From Syncephalis fuscata (lineage: Eukaryota > Zoopagomycota > Zoopagomycetes > Zoopagales > Piptocephalidaceae): a stretch of DNA of 64,000 bases. Where the stretch lies: the NCBI GenBank assembly GCA_025786725.1, contig JAHLTZ010000065.1, forward strand, positions 1-64,000, given 5' to 3'. Position 1 is the first letter of the stretch, and every line of letters starts with the position of its first letter. This document shows, one piece after another, positions 1 through 12,366 of the stretch. The position numbers were made by a program, and so were the translations under genes. The notes under the pieces were generated by a model. It saw only the letters and a list, made by a program, of their open reading frames with translations, was not told the origin of the DNA and searched no databases.

Positions 1-245
1 TAGCACCTAATTTTGAAACCACCAAATGGTTTTATGCTTATCAAAGACGTCGACAGACTAATCGCAACTTTATGATGGGCCAATTCAAAAAACGGACGTG
101 TCGGTTGCCGACTAGTGAGCACGCTCAAGCGGCGCTGAGAAGCGTCAATCCTTGGTATGCACTAAGGGGAAATAGAGATGCACCAGAATTGTGGTTAATT
201 TGGCATAATATATTTAATAAGAAAAATGGACACAACAAAAAGAAC
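1..245 (+). CDS. C-terminal end of an unrecognised protein (cut by window edge)
   Basis: An open frame runs from base 3 to a TGA at 243-245 and gives about 80 residues. It is basic and aromatic-rich (starts APNFETTKWFYAYQ and contains NPWYALRGNRDAPELW) and ends in a Lys/Asn-rich tail. No family was recognised. The gene begins to the left of the window, so start and exon structure are unknown. The next gene begins about 20 bases downstream on the same strand. It could be the last exon of a small basic protein, but no function should be assigned. Confidence 0.45.
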
Positions 246-265
246 TGACCTGGAAGAAACTGACT

Positions 266-1707
266 ATGCCTTCAGCACCATCGTTATTTTGTAAAGCAGT
301 TTCATTTAGTATTTTTTATGGAACACGTCGATTTGTTGTGGGTAATGTTTTTATATATACATATAGTGATGTCAAGTTAATAGATATTGGCGAACCAGTA
401 AGTAAGTAATGATTATCAATGCTAATGATTATATTAGCCATATATTAACATCAACAATAGCAAATGTAGCTGAAATGGAGGCACAGTACATTAAAGAGAA
501 TAAATCTAAAGTTTCTAATGCTTTAAACGAGCATTCTACGGGTTCATCGGCCACTACGCCTTCAACTAAACGAGAGTTTACAAAACGACGGGCTCTTTTA
601 GTGTGGCCTGTTGCTGGCAATTCACCACCTAATATCATTTATCTTAACTCCAAAATTAGGGATAAAAAAAGAATAGATATACTTAATTTGTCTACTTCTT
701 ATCATGATTGGGTACTTTTAAACACTAGCTATAGGAAAAATTCATATTACAAATATTATTTATTGATTTAGACGGAAACCAGTGGATAGAAGGTCCAGAA
801 TATGATAATTATCTCTCGCCAGCCTGTATTCAGTTTGCTTCTTACAGTCAATGTCAATTTATTATATGGACAATGATATCCAACTCTAAAAAGTCTACTA
901 CTGATTCTACGACCACCGATACTCCAAATCTACACGCTGTTGACAATGGCAATCAAGCAACACACATCCAATGGGAAGTATTTGATGCGCAAAAGGGTCA
1001 ATCTCAATGTCAAAAAATACTATCTGATCAAATCACCATTCCATATTGTCCGGACGGCGTAATTGAAGCTTTAACTTATACAGAGAAGATGTGTTTAATC
1101 ATTATATTTGACAAAGAAAATCATTTAAAACGTTTTGTAGGTGGTAAATTCAGTGCCACATTGTCACTATTTGTGTTAGGAAAGTTTTCACTGAATGCTT
1201 CAGCACAATCAATATTTGATGCCAGAGATTACGGTCGAGTATTGCCAATTGATAGTGCTGACCAAGGACGTATACTGTGGAGCAGGCTTATAAATGACGA
1301 TCGTATTACAAACTTATACAGTGAAAAGCTGATCGTTGTTCGGAATGAAGAAACATTTGATGTTTTGAATGCTCACGACGGAAGTCTACTGCGTTCAATT
1401 GCTTGTCCATATTACTCAACACTTACTCCCTTTCTTGGATCATTATGTGGATTGTTGATTCAGCACGCAGAAAAAACTGGTTTATTGATATGCGCACTGG
1501 CCGTATATACGACCCCCAACACGCCTTATTAGCAGACAAACTGAAGACGCCAAAAAATACAAGCCACTAAGACTCAGTGATACAGCACATTTATTACTAT
1601 CAAATGAAGGTAGTGTTTGGAAAGCATCTGAATATACAGTATCAAATGTTGCTATTGGTAGAGTTGATGAAAATGATAGGCGTGTATACAAAGCTTACAT
1701 GTTCTAA
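266..1707 (+). CDS. Unrecognised protein with beta-propeller-like character; two frame breaks
   Basis: Coding begins near ATG 266 (MPSAPSLFCKAVSF) and, with one or two short introns before about 450, continues through a Ser/Thr/Asn-rich stretch into a region with stretches such as VRNEETFDVLNAHDG and WFIDMRTGRIYDP, which look like propeller blades. The C-terminus reads DENDRRVYKAYMF then TAA at 1705-1707. The frame must change near 1447-1449 and again in the A run at 1552-1557. Each change equals one missing base and protein-like sequence continues on the other side, so a consensus error is more likely than decay. Splice sites around 300-450 and between 770 and 870 are uncertain. Family not recognised; an F-box/WD-like protein is only a guess. 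Confidence 0.35.
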
Positions 1708-2532
1708 ATAATAATTTTTATTTGAGAATATTTAATGTTTGGCTGTGTAATATATATATATATATTATTTATTGTAGAATAATCATGGTGTATTTATATA
1801 GCTATTGACCACAAGTACTAATATAATATCGCTGATCTATTTAATTGCCTCATTACTGTGTCGTTAGTGTTATATTAAAATATATTGGATTATTTCACAC
1901 TATTATCATATATTTATGCCTTTATTAACAATTTACTAGCAACTTAATGTGATTTGGGTATCGAATGGCTAAATTTACAATATTGGCGTAATTGAACTAC
2001 ACTTTCTTTCTATTAAATATAGAACTAGGTGGTGAGTAATATCAAAGTTTAAAAGATTCATCATCGTAGATTCATTATTCAGCTCATATACATTTTCTAT
2101 TCATTTATCATTTTTACATTGTATACTAGGCAAGTTTTATTCAAAACCATTATTTGTTTCTCATTAGCTTTACTCTGGTAAATTTTTTATTTATTTCATT
2201 CGCTGTGTTATATACTTTATAGTAGCACTAGTATTATTCATACATTGTATTTTTGTTTAAGCATACAAACATACATAAGCATACTATACTTTATCATTAA
2301 TACTCCAATACTTTACTTGTATATTTATTTAAGCATATGTAGTGCATATTTAGCTTCCAGCTACATTTCTAGTATCAATAGAGGAATGGCACTAAAGAAC
2401 ATCAAATAAAGCACTCAATATCCATATTGGATCAAATTTCTAGTAATGATTCTATTAAAACAGCATAAATAATGAAACCTTGACAACGATTTTCTAATCT
2501 TATTTCTGCTCTTTTGACTGCTTGCATTTATA
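1708..2532. other. AT-rich intergenic region
   Basis: No supportable gene. It holds a short TA microsatellite near 1752-1767 and, at about 1949-2100, one diverged member of the dispersed repeat family also seen near 53.3, 55.9 and 59.7 kb. Confidence 0.5.
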
Positions 2533-4499
2533 ATGTTGCCAGTTCGAGCGTGTCTTCGGCAGGTTTACGAATATATACACCTACCAAGATAGGTTTGAAT
2601 TACAAGAATGCTTACGTTATACGCAATTCTGGCAAGCTATCGGTGCATTTGCCAGTTTGTTTGTCAGCTCGTTCCAGTAAGTAAATGTCATCTATACTAA
2701 AAGTACAATGTATTGATTGCGTTTGGCGCAGCCACCATACGTTGCATAGGGTCAGGACCAGGACCATTTCAGCGACCGCCACTTACTGAATACAAACGAT
2801 TTAACAATGGTACGCACTGAATAGTCATAGTGTTGTTTCTGGTAGCTGATATACTCCATTGCATCAAGGTCAGCAAAAATCAACCTCACGGTTTGGACGA
2901 CATGCCCCTATGATAATAGCTGGCGGTATCATAGGTATTGGAGGCTATTATGTTACTCATTTAGAGACTGTACCAATGACGGGTAAGCTTAATCAAGAAG
3001 AATTTCTCGTATTTGTAATAGCGATATGTCTGAATAGGCCGTCGTCGATTCATGTCTATTACGCCCGAAGGTGAAAAGCAACTAGCCAAAATGTCATATA
3101 ATGGCGTGATGCAAGAAGTAAGCTGGTATACAGATATTAGCATGTAATTGTAATAATGTACTTGTATAGTTTGGAAGACATATTCTACCCTCGTCACATC
3201 CAGTAAATATTGATTAGTTTATTAATACGTGTAGATGGTGCTTATATAAATTGTGTAGGTTACTATATTTGTACGACGTGTTGCTGAGCGGATTATTCAA
3301 GGTATAGTGCTAGTACATGTATTAGCAATTGGTAGACTTATTTGTATCATAGCTAGTGGTATGACGGAATTGAACTGGGAAGTGTTTGTAATTGATTCAC
3401 CTATTCCAAATGCTTTTGTTCTACCCGGAGGCAAAGTATTTGTATTTACGGTAAGTCTTGGATAGTATAAATAATAATGATGCTAATTTACATTAGGGCA
3501 TTCTACCTATGACACAAGATGAACAAGGCATGGCTGCCGTACTTGGTCATGAAGTAAGTTGAACTGGGAATGTCAATGGCATCTTTGTTAAACACCATGC
3601 TTAGATCGCTCACCAAGTGGCAAGGCAAGTAAAGCGAGCAATGAATGATAAAATAACTTGTACTAATTGCTTGTATGCCAATGGTTATTAGACATACAGC
3701 AGAAAAAGTTTCATTTACAAAACTTATCATCATGGTAAGTGAAGCAATCTACGATAGATAAGCAATAGGCTAACTAGCAGAATAATAGTTTCAATTGTTT
3801 TTGAGTCTTTTCATCGACTCTAGTGCCGTATTTAATCAATTTTTCCAGCAAGTTGGTAAGTCAATAGTGCACACAAATGGTCGTATAAAGTATTAACAAA
3901 CTGATTAGGCATCATGTTACCGTTTAGTCGTAAATGTGAACGAGAGGCTGATCAGGTAAGTAGCAATGAGTGGCCAAAAATTGATATTTATTAAAGTATA
4001 TTATTACAAATTTAGATTGGGTAATAACAAGCAATCTATAAAACGATTTACAGCTAACTAATCTTATAGTCTTCAATTAATGGCCCAGGCCTGCTACGAC
4101 CCAACAGCAGGTAAGCATACTATTGACTAGATTGGACAATATGTTAATGATGTTTACTACACAAATTAGCTATTACGATGTGGCATGTAAGTTTGTTATT
4201 TGATTCAACTATTTTGTAATATATATATATAATAATCATTAAATTGTATATAGCGTATGAACCAGCAACAGAAGCGACAGCCAGTTCAGTATCTTAGCAC
4301 ACATCCGAGCCATGAATCTCGCATTGCTTATTTAGAGAAATGGTTGCCAAAAGCACAGGCTACTCTTTCTCGGTCTGACTGTCACGCAGGTAATTATAAT
4401 TTATGGTAGGCTAAGGTATAAAAATCTAATACTTTGTATAATTTAATAGAATTAAGTGATCTGGCCGATAGATTCCATAATGTATGGGCCCGTTGGTAG
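2533..4499 (+). CDS. OMA1: OMA1-type mitochondrial inner-membrane zinc metallopeptidase
   Basis: Peptidase family M48 (OMA1). In known members it is a stress-activated inner-membrane protease. About 14 exons joined by short introns give the characteristic order: TEYKRF, a Gly-rich membrane segment ([18 protein letters not shown]), [25 protein letters not shown], the strand region [15 protein letters not shown] with [11 protein letters not shown], then GHEIAHQVARHTAEK containing the HExxH zinc site. [15 protein letters not shown] supplies the third zinc ligand, and [11 protein letters not shown] and [10 protein letters not shown] follow. The stop is TAG 4497-4499. Exon 1 is the weak point: ATG 2533 gives a presequence-like [10 protein letters not shown] but needs a small intron or a frame correction to enter the next block. 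The intron at 3625-3691 has a GC donor; using it restores the family motif ARHTAE. Convergent with RAD2 on the other strand. Confidence 0.9.
3625..3691 (+). other. GC-AG intron in OMA1
   Basis: The donor reads AG/GCAAGT and the acceptor TTATTAG. With this GC donor the exons join as VARHTAEK, the conserved segment after the HExxH motif. The nearby GT donor would give a frame without family similarity. Confidence 0.8.
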
Positions 4500-4592
4500 T
4501 GTTTATTCTAGATTAAAACGGCCTTAAGGCTATTTAACATTAAAATTTCAATAAAGCTATAATTATTGGATGTACAATACTGATGTTATTTA

Positions 4593-7500
4593 TTAATACT
4601 TTTTACTTTTTTGCTTGTGTAACTTTGTCAATTTGGTTGACACTTCTATTTCATCATCATCATCAGTAGTTGACAGATCAGCATTTGCTTTCTTGGCTGT
4701 AGTTTTGCCAACCTTTAATTGCTTTTTTGAACTTTTGTTTAAGTGAGTGTCTGGCATCAATTTGGCCACTGCTTTACGTACACGACTACTTTTTGAGTGT
4801 TACGTAATCGCTCTTGATCAATTTTAAAGTATTGGCTAAGTTGTGTCTGTGATTCTTTCTATAAATAATGCAATTTTAATTCGCTCTACTATTTTTAGTA
4901 TCCCATTCCATTTACCTTGAATTCATTTAGACGGCGAATAATTGGCAGTAAGCGTTCATCAACCTTTTCCTGTTCCCATCCAATTTTCTTCATCAAATAC
5001 CTGCCAATCATTCGTTATTAATCCTATTTAATCAGCCTAAATCAATCAATATTTACCATCGAATGCCATCAAGATCTGGCAACTCCCATTGAAACAATCT
5101 GATGTATCATCCACTGTGGGATGTAGATACGCATCAGCTACACGCGGATCAGGAAAGTCTGCATCTAATATTATTTTATGACATATTTTACGCTAGTTTG
5201 TCCATAGCATGATCAGTACACCTTCTGTTGTTTATTCTTTCATAACTACTTACTAATCGACGTCGTGTAGCATTCTCTGTCTCTACTTCCGACGAAGAGT
5301 GCTTTCCTTCATCTGCATCGGTAATCCATTCTCGGAATGCTGCCAAACCTTGTGGTCCTTGCCATTCACTGATCACTTCCATGGCCGTCACTCGACCAAT
5401 ACCGGCCACACCACTAGTGTAATCACTGCCCAGTAGATAGGCTAGTTGGATAAGACGATCCCGTGTCAAAAACAGTTCCCGTTCCATATCTGCGGCCAAA
5501 TAGCACTCCACATGCCGATGTGGCTGAAATACATATCTATAAACGGGTGTACCATCAAATAGAAATATATCACTATCATCGGTAATTACACCATCGACCA
5601 AGCTTAGGTGAACCAGAGTTGCACACTGTGCCTCAGCTTCAGTGGGTGCCACTATATAAGGGATGCCGAATAACTGTAGCAGCTCCTGATCATTTAATAA
5701 TAATAACAATTAGTTTACAATATATGCAATATGTAAATGATTTAATGTGCAACTACTTACCATGGTTTCCTGAATCATTGAATTTGATACTTGATTCAAT
5801 TCACGATGTCTTTACGGCGTTGTTCATATAACTGCATTACTTCTCTTGCTAAATCTTGTTGTACCGTTTTTGCGTCTTGTTCTTGAGCTGTTTGACAAAT
5901 TGTGCTTGCTTTTCTGTGCTTGAGCCTCTTCATGTGTATCATTTGTTGGCTGTGGTGATATTGCACGAATAAATGGATTACTTTCAGGCAAATTTACAAT
6001 GATTTATCCGTTGAAACTATAGAATAGGATGGTCGATTTTTGGCATTGGACTTTTGCTCATTGGCATATTGTCTTGCTGTTCTTCCAAGTCTGTTATTGA
6101 CACATCCATAATATCGTCTTCCTTTAAAGAGGACTGTTTATACATTGCTGTTGAACCGGAAACTTCATTAGCCGGTGTTATCAGCTCGGTTGGTTTATCC
6201 AATTGACCAACAAGTGGCCTTGCTGATAGAAATGATGCAGATAAATCCAAGGATGACAAGTCATGAGTTGCATTTAATATTGGTTGTTTATGGTGTATCA
6301 CTGTATCGGTACTATTGGTATATACTTGGCTGGTTTGTTGAGACTTGACCTTGATTAAATCGGCAAGGAATCGTGCGTAGAATTGCCGAGCATCTTCCGA
6401 ATCTGCTGTCAAATCTATTTCAGATTGATTTTCGACACGTTGCTTTTCTGTTGCCAACTTCTCCTTTAACACGCTACACTTGTCATTTCATCGGCATCAC
6501 TTTGAAGACAACTAAAGTAGTCGGGAAAAGACGCGATACATTTCCATCAACTCGTGCCAGCCAATAACGTAATACTTGAGCTGGTGATTGACGCTCGTTA
6601 CTTGATTCATCATTATTTTTTAATAAATCAGTTTCATTCGTAATAATCTAGAAATTACCGTTAGTCATAGTAATGCCAATTAAAAATATCTTTATATTAC
6701 CGGCACTTCTTCAAAACCCTCATCGTCTTCATCGTCACTTGCATTCATATCTGTTTTCACATTGGATCTATTTTGCTCAGACGGCTCTATAGCCACTGGT
6801 TCTCTTGCTTAATCTCTATCTTTTGTTCATCATCCGATGATACATAGTCCATTTCATCGTCTTGTATATAGTCTTCAAACAGATCAATTGGCTCATCGAC
6901 ATCAATCTCTTCTTTAACCGAATTTGCTAATAATCTATCTACCATCTCATCCTCTACTTCTTTAATCTTATCATCCAACGACGATGATGCTGTTGCATTG
7001 GAAGTATCGTCAGTATTTGGTTCTGTTGCTACTGGAGCCGATCCTTGTAACTGCATTGACCAGCCGCTCCGTCCATCTTCGTTCTTCACTAACACATAGG
7101 ACCGGTTGCGATTTGATGCAATATTTGCTGATATTGACACAGCACCCATATTCTGTCCCACTAGATCCATATATTTCTGTGTTAAATCATTACGACGCAT
7201 TAACAATTTGATCTGCTGTTGAGAGAAATCAAATGCATTGTAAATAGTCACGAGTTAAGAAATAATCTATAATTATATACATACAATACTCTGACAGCTA
7301 TACATGTATAAAAGGATATGGTTGCATTGGCCGTCATTTTACGTAGACGTTGCCATGATGTTTGTCGACTATGTATTTTGGCATCTTGTAACAATTCATA
7401 TCGTATTTCCAATGGCAATGATTTGAATGCCTCTGAGTCGAAATCCAACGCTTCTGTCTATCAATATAGATCATTATTGTTAATGTTATATGTTGAATCG

Positions 7501-8372
7501 ATGTACATACATCAAATCGATCTATAAAATCGCGCATCTCTTCAGCATCATCGATTGCTCCATCTTCATTGGTATTAACAAATCGTGGATCATTTTGTTT
7601 AATCATTGAACTAGATTATTGTTAATTATGCTGTCTAATAATTTATTCTCAAATATATTTATAACATACCCAACCAATAAATCGATTGGTGGTAAGTCGT
7701 ATTCGTCTCGTTTACGTTTACGTGCCGTATCTATTTGTGGCGCACTGTTTTCAGGCTTGTCACTATTACCAGTCATATTAATATGAATGGTGACGTTATA
7801 GCAATAGCAATACAATAACATCTATCTAGACTTACGATTGAACTGCTTGCAAAGCACGCATTTTCATTTGTGCTGTAAGTAGTTGCTTCGCCGTGCGTTG
7901 AAGATTTTCTTCGGCATCTAGTTGACGTCGTTTACGGTGAGCCTATTTCATAACACAACAAGCATTCAAGTGACAGTTATTATTTGAGCGTAATAGCTAC
8001 TTTGTCTATTGCTATCTCGCTTACTATAGTACGCCGTTTGAGCTCTGGAGTAGCACCGTCGAATACAAATACCGGCTTTATGTTATGGTGCAGTAGCTTA
8101 CAAATACGCCTAAAGAAGCCAAGTAAGTGCGCATTCTCCAATGGCTTGCCCTCTTCATCCTGCATTGCTTTTAAAATTGGTGCAGCCAAATGCTTGCATG
8201 TAATTATTAAGCCACAAGCTGTAGTTAAAGAATATCGTCGTACTATTTTACTATTGTTGTTACTGTTGTTTATCAAAAGGATATCTATTGCAAGTCGTTT
8301 TCCTTGCAATGATTCCATAGTAACCTTGCGGCCAGCAGGTTCCAACAGTTGCCAAAGATCTTTGACTCCCAT
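4593..8372 (-). CDS. RAD2: XPG/Rad2-type nucleotide excision repair endonuclease, with many one-base frame breaks
   Basis: FEN1/XPG-family structure-specific nuclease; known members make the 3' incision in nucleotide excision repair. ATG at 8372-8370 begins [17 protein letters not shown] (N domain), followed by [17 protein letters not shown]. The spacer has [15 protein letters not shown] and SRQTSWQRL, a Rad2 hallmark, and a long acidic region. The I domain at about 5710-5290 is intact: [33 protein letters not shown] and [14 protein letters not shown], carrying the catalytic acidic residues. [14 protein letters not shown] and [11 protein letters not shown] follow, then a Lys-rich tail. About eleven frame breaks (near 4790, 5098, 5166-5200, 5802, 5890, 5911, 5998, 6473, 6527, 6803) each look like one missing base with the correct protein continuing. 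The N-domain segment after LAID is also unusual: an Asn/Ser-rich stretch with an uncertain intron replaces the usual SIW motif. Undercalled sequence is likelier than a pseudogene. Confidence 0.85.
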
Positions 8373-8860
8373 AATTACCACACTTGTAGGTGAAGAAAGA
8401 AGTAAAAGTTGATAAATTGAATATATACAATAACTATAGGAATGTTGATAAAAGGAACTATTTGACACTGATATGAGTCACAATTGGACTCTCATTCTTT
8501 TCAATTGATCTTTTGCTATATTCGCTATTTTACTGAAAATATGCTTTATGATAATAAGTAGCTTGGTGTTAAATAGGCTGCTATTTACTTTATCCCCCCC
8601 GCAATCGATTGTAATAAGTTGATTAGCTTAAATTGTGCTTAAATGATCATTTACAATAAATATTAATGTTGGATGTAATATTATACATGCTATAGTAATA
8701 AATAAGTATTTAATTGTATTTAAAAAATGTTAAAAAATGCGGGAGTCAATGTAGAATAACTCTTAATTTATAAATATTATACTATTTTCTAGCACAATTG
8801 AACAACAATAAATAATCATTGATATTTACTTGTGTTTTTATATCAAATGCTGAGCTACTG
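8373..8860. other. AT-rich upstream region of RAD2
   Basis: No gene seen. It contains a C7 run near 8594-8600 and otherwise AT-rich sequence between the RAD2 start codon and the first repeat copy. Confidence 0.4.
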
Positions 8861-10188
8861 TACTTTGACTTCCACATTTTGAGTCCTCAAATCAAAATTA
8901 GTTCCAATTAAAGTCAATTGTAAGAAAATGGTTATTCTATGGCTACTGTTACTGCTGTTATGCATAACAAAACACAAGTACAGTGTCTTCATTTACCTAC
9001 TTTGAAATTCATGAGGCCGATCATTGCTGCTGGCCATGCGTAGAAACATCGATCGAATATTAATAAAAGCCATTGATCGCGATTCCATATCGTCCCGCAG
9101 TTGTTGTTGTTGTTGTTACTAGGTACAGTGTGGTTTCTTGCATCTGAATAGTCTCTTCTATCGCCAATCTTGTACTGTTGCATTTTGGGCATATTTGCGA
9201 TGTAAAATACTTATTTATGATGACAAGAAGGTAGAACAACTAGTACTTCTGATGTTGACCATTGTCTTGAGCATTCTTGGTATCGACTTGGTAGGTGCAG
9301 TTTATTTGCCAACCATTAATGAAGCAAATGGCCTTTACCATATGCAATAATGATATACTGAGTGTCTTCGCCAGGAAGATCTTGTGGCGACAGTTGTAAC
9401 CAGAATATACGGCATGCCGTTGAGGTTACTTGAACAGGTGCTAATGTAAAATAAGAGAAATAAAGACTAGGGATTGAATATGTTCTTTATTGATGTTCAA
9501 ATACACATGCTATTTATATTGTTATGTTCGGCATTAGCATATAATGTATTACTGAATAGAGCAATAGGATAGTAATAAGAAAGATAATGAAATAAGTAAA
9601 TAAAAATGTGGGAATTAAAGTATAGTAGAAACATTAAAGCCATTTAATATTAAAAGTCGTTGTTATAAAACATACTGCCAATAAATTACTAAGTGTAATA
9701 GGAAATACAATCAAAGTCAATGTTTCTTAAATACAAGTTTAGTCATAGAAAGTGTCATTATTTTAATAATAAAATGCAATTATATTCTAGAAGATGGAAT
9801 AATAGACCAATATTTTATATGAATAAATAAATGGTGCGATGTTAATGCCAGCAGAAACATGCACAGTATATTTAGTACAATAGCCAGTGGTGAACCAAGG
9901 CTTTCTGATTTTTTACCACCTATTATTATAAGAAATTAAACTGACGCTGTTGCATCAACATCATAATCAAATGCAACACTTTATTGCAGATAGCATGAAC
10001 TACTATTTAATATTTATTAACACATATCGGACATTGAAAATAGTGCTGATTAATTAACACTGATTAATGCAATTGAAGTTGATATGGCACTGCTTTATAC
10101 ATAGCACTTCTTAGTAATAAAAACTGATCGACGGTTTATTATTTGAATTACGGATCTTTTGTCCCCAGTTTGAGGATGGGGATGCAAA
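8861..10188. mobile_element. TA-flanked inverted-repeat element, copy 1, with shared 3' extension
   Basis: A 762-bp unit (8861-9622) has imperfect terminal inverted repeats of about 20 bp: TACTTTGACTTCCACATTTT at the left and the complement of TACTTTAATTCCCACATTTT at the right, both including a TA dinucleotide. The same unit recurs at 22984-23710 (same orientation, 35 bp shorter through an internal deletion) and at 20616-21377 (inverted, diverged). Copies 1 and 2 also share the next 566 bp (9623-10188) almost without change, ending at GCAAAG. No transposase was recognised. A plus-strand frame at about 9180-9350 encodes a membrane-segment-like stretch that is partly preserved in the diverged copy. 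The TA ends suggest a Tc1/mariner-type, non-autonomous element; that class is inference. Confidence 0.75.
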
Positions 10189-10251
10189 GGAAAGTAGCTT
10201 ACAAATAATAAAACAGTTTATTAGCTGTTATGAACAAGTAGCTTGAGCATC

Positions 10252-11552
10252 TCAATAGCCAGCATAGTCGTCGGAAGTATTTACTTGATGATCTATAAAG
10301 AATTTACCCGAATGTTCTAGTACCGATTTATCGTCAGTAAGAGCTAGATAGACTGGCGTATCCGATCCTTCCTCTATTCATACAATTAGTTCTGGATCCT
10401 ATAATTGGTGATAACAACAATAGACTTGCCTGCACTATATGTGGCAGCCATACCCGCCATATCAGTGCGGCACCAGCCGGGGCAACATGAGAAGTAGCTA
10501 ACGTCTTTACGTGCATTATGGGCCAGAGAGCTTACATAAGCCAACACTCCCATTTTAGAAACAGCATAGGCTAATGTAGCAAATAGAAATTAGCTTTTGA
10601 AACTGAAAATCGGTTTCAGCTTACTTTGACGTGGCCATCCTTTTTCTTCAAATGTGCCATCGGTAACCGAAGCCTAATGTTTTACAATTCAATTATGTGT
10701 AAATACATCACATATAGACTGATGGTAGCTACTTACAATAAACTCGTTCATTAAAGCAGTAACAGATGCTTCTGTCTTTTTAGGATCGGTAAATCGTTGA
10801 CGCAATTGGTCCGATGATAAGTAGGATAGGCGCGCAGACTGACTTCCCAACGTAACTACACGTCCATTATGCTTAATGATCGGTAGTAAAGTGTTGGTGA
10901 TCTAGTAATACAACAATAATGGTAATTGATTCACCTATAATTTGAAATATTCATTCCATTTACTTACATTGACCGTGGCAAAGTAATTGGTGGTAATGGT
11001 TGTACGGGCCACTGTCTCATCGAATGTATTTCCTTTGTATGCTATTCGCAGCCATTGGCCAATTGATTAGTCATCACATTGTTTAGCGCTGCTCTACCCA
11101 CCTATGCCTGCATTGTTGATAAGAATATCCAGACCTATCTGTAGTGTGAGCCAGTCGTGTCAATTAAGCTGCCTCTATCTTAATTACCTCCATGCTCACG
11201 CTTGAGCATATTATAAAGATCTTGAATCGAAGTAGATTGCGTTACATCCAGCTGATAAAAACGCAGCTCTACCGGCACTGGTGATGACGATTCTGGTCTT
11301 TCGTATGTAAGCTCCTCTTTTAGCTGCTGAAGCGTAGTGCGGCCAAGCTGTTCATTGCGCGCTGTCAAGTACAGTACTAATGGCTGAGTCCATGCCGAGT
11401 ATTCGCCCTTTCCATATTCTCTAGCAATTCTACGCACGATCTCACGTCCAATGCCTTTGTTCTGGCCATGTGGGTGATTAGAGTGTCTGTAGGTGGTAGT
11501 GGCATTTTATACTTACAGCACCCGTCACAACGATAACTTTAGTAGTGGACAT
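10252..11552 (-). CDS. Short-chain dehydrogenase, carbonyl reductase (CBR1)-like
   Basis: NAD(P)H-dependent SDR of the carbonyl reductase type; the substrate cannot be told from sequence. ATG is at 11552-11550. The exons give VIVVTGA + NKGIGREIVRRIA (the TGxxxGIG cofactor site), FYQLDVTQS, LDILINNAGI, TTITTNYFATVN, the active-site YAVSK (Y-X3-K), CCPGWCRTDMAG and a C-terminal EEGSDTPVYLALTDD, all in CBR1 order. The stop TGA is at 10254-10252. Unlike several neighbours it has no frame breaks. The last intron (10429-10374) is a GC-AG intron; it is needed to produce the SAEEGSDTPVYLAL join seen in the family. It lies divergently 163 bp from URA5, so the two probably share a promoter region. Confidence 0.88.
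10374..10429 (-). other. GC-AG intron in the carbonyl reductase gene
   Basis: The donor is GCAG/GCAAGT, the acceptor is GAATAG, and the length is 56 nt. Joining gives SAEEGSDTP, a conserved CBR1 segment; no GT donor nearby does so. Confidence 0.8.
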
Positions 11553-11715
11553 AGCAAATAAAGAGTGTGGTGAACAAAAAAGATGAAGTGACGTCAGCCA
11601 GTAAAGTGCATTTTAAGTGAAAGTGAAATGATTTTCTTTCAATCCCATCAATACTTATTTCATTTTGTTTGATTTTTTACTCGTGTTCCCAAGTAGCTAA
11701 AAGAACATAAACCAA
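11553..11715. promoter_or_regulatory. Shared divergent promoter region between the SDR gene and URA5
   Basis: Only 163 bp separate the two start codons, so both promoters and 5' UTRs must lie here. It contains T-rich tracts and a TGACGTCA palindrome at 11589-11596, which matches a CRE/ATF-type bZIP site. Binding is inference from the consensus. Confidence 0.45.
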
Positions 11716-12366
11716 ATGAAGGACTACCGACGTGATTTCATTGAATTTGCCATTAAGCACAATGTGCTACGGTTTGGCGAATTCACGTTGAAATCTGGAC
11801 GGGTCAGCCCATACTTCTTTAATGCTGGCATGTTCTCGACTGGTGGTGCTCTAGCCCAACTAGGCCGGTTTTACGCAGCTGCTATTTCTGATGCATCAGA
11901 ACTGAGCTACGATGTGCTCTTTGGACCAGCCTACAAAGGCATTCCGCTGGCATGTGCCACAGCAGTTGCTCTGTACGACCATCATGCACGCGATACGCCA
12001 TATACCTTTAACCGAAAGGAACGTAAAGACCATGGTGAAGGAGGCACGTTGGTTGGCGCACCACTGGTTGGCCGTGTGCTAATTATTGATGACGTGATCA
12101 CTGCCGGTACGGCTATTCGAGAGAGCCTGGCGATTATCCGTGAACAAGATGCTGTGCCAGCCGGTGTACTCATTGCCATTGATCGACAGGAGCGTGGACA
12201 ACATAGTGCACACTCGGCTATTCAAGAACTCGAGCTGGAGCAACAGCTAAAAGTGATTTCAATTGTGACGCTTTCCGATATTATCACTTATCTAGAAGAG
12301 CAAGGAGATCAGTATACGGAAGCATTGGCTGCTATGCGACAGTATCGCACTCAGTATGGAGTATAA
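11716..12366 (+). CDS. URA5: Orotate phosphoribosyltransferase
   Basis: Fifth step of de novo pyrimidine synthesis: orotate + PRPP to OMP + PPi. A single uninterrupted 216-codon frame starts with [20 protein letters not shown]. It contains [18 protein letters not shown] (orotate/phosphate contacts), [12 protein letters not shown], the flexible catalytic loop [13 protein letters not shown] and the PRPP-binding motif [13 protein letters not shown]. Length matches the fungal monofunctional enzyme; in animals and plants this domain is fused to OMP decarboxylase, so the gene supports a fungal origin. No intron, in contrast to nearly every neighbour. It shares its upstream region with the divergent SDR gene. 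Confidence 0.96.
   Translation: MKDYRRDFIEFAIKHNVLRFGEFTLKSGRVSPYFFNAGMFSTGGALAQLGRFYAAAISDASELSYDVLFGPAYKGIPLACATAVALYDHHARDTPYTFNRKERKDHGEGGTLVGAPLVGRVLIIDDVITAGTAIRESLAIIREQDAVPAGVLIAIDRQERGQHSAHSAIQELELEQQLKVISIVTLSDIITYLEEQGDQYTEALAAMRQYRTQYGV

Noticed and set aside
4593-8372. RAD2 as a pseudogene
   Set aside because: All breaks are of one kind (one base missing), substitutions do not destroy the catalytic motifs, and similar single breaks occur in other conserved genes; consensus error is more likely.
8989-9192. 67-codon minus-strand frame with an Asn run in repeat copies 1 and 2
   Set aside because: Conserved only because the two copies are nearly identical; broken in the diverged copy 3, and opposite to the frame that shows synonymous changes.
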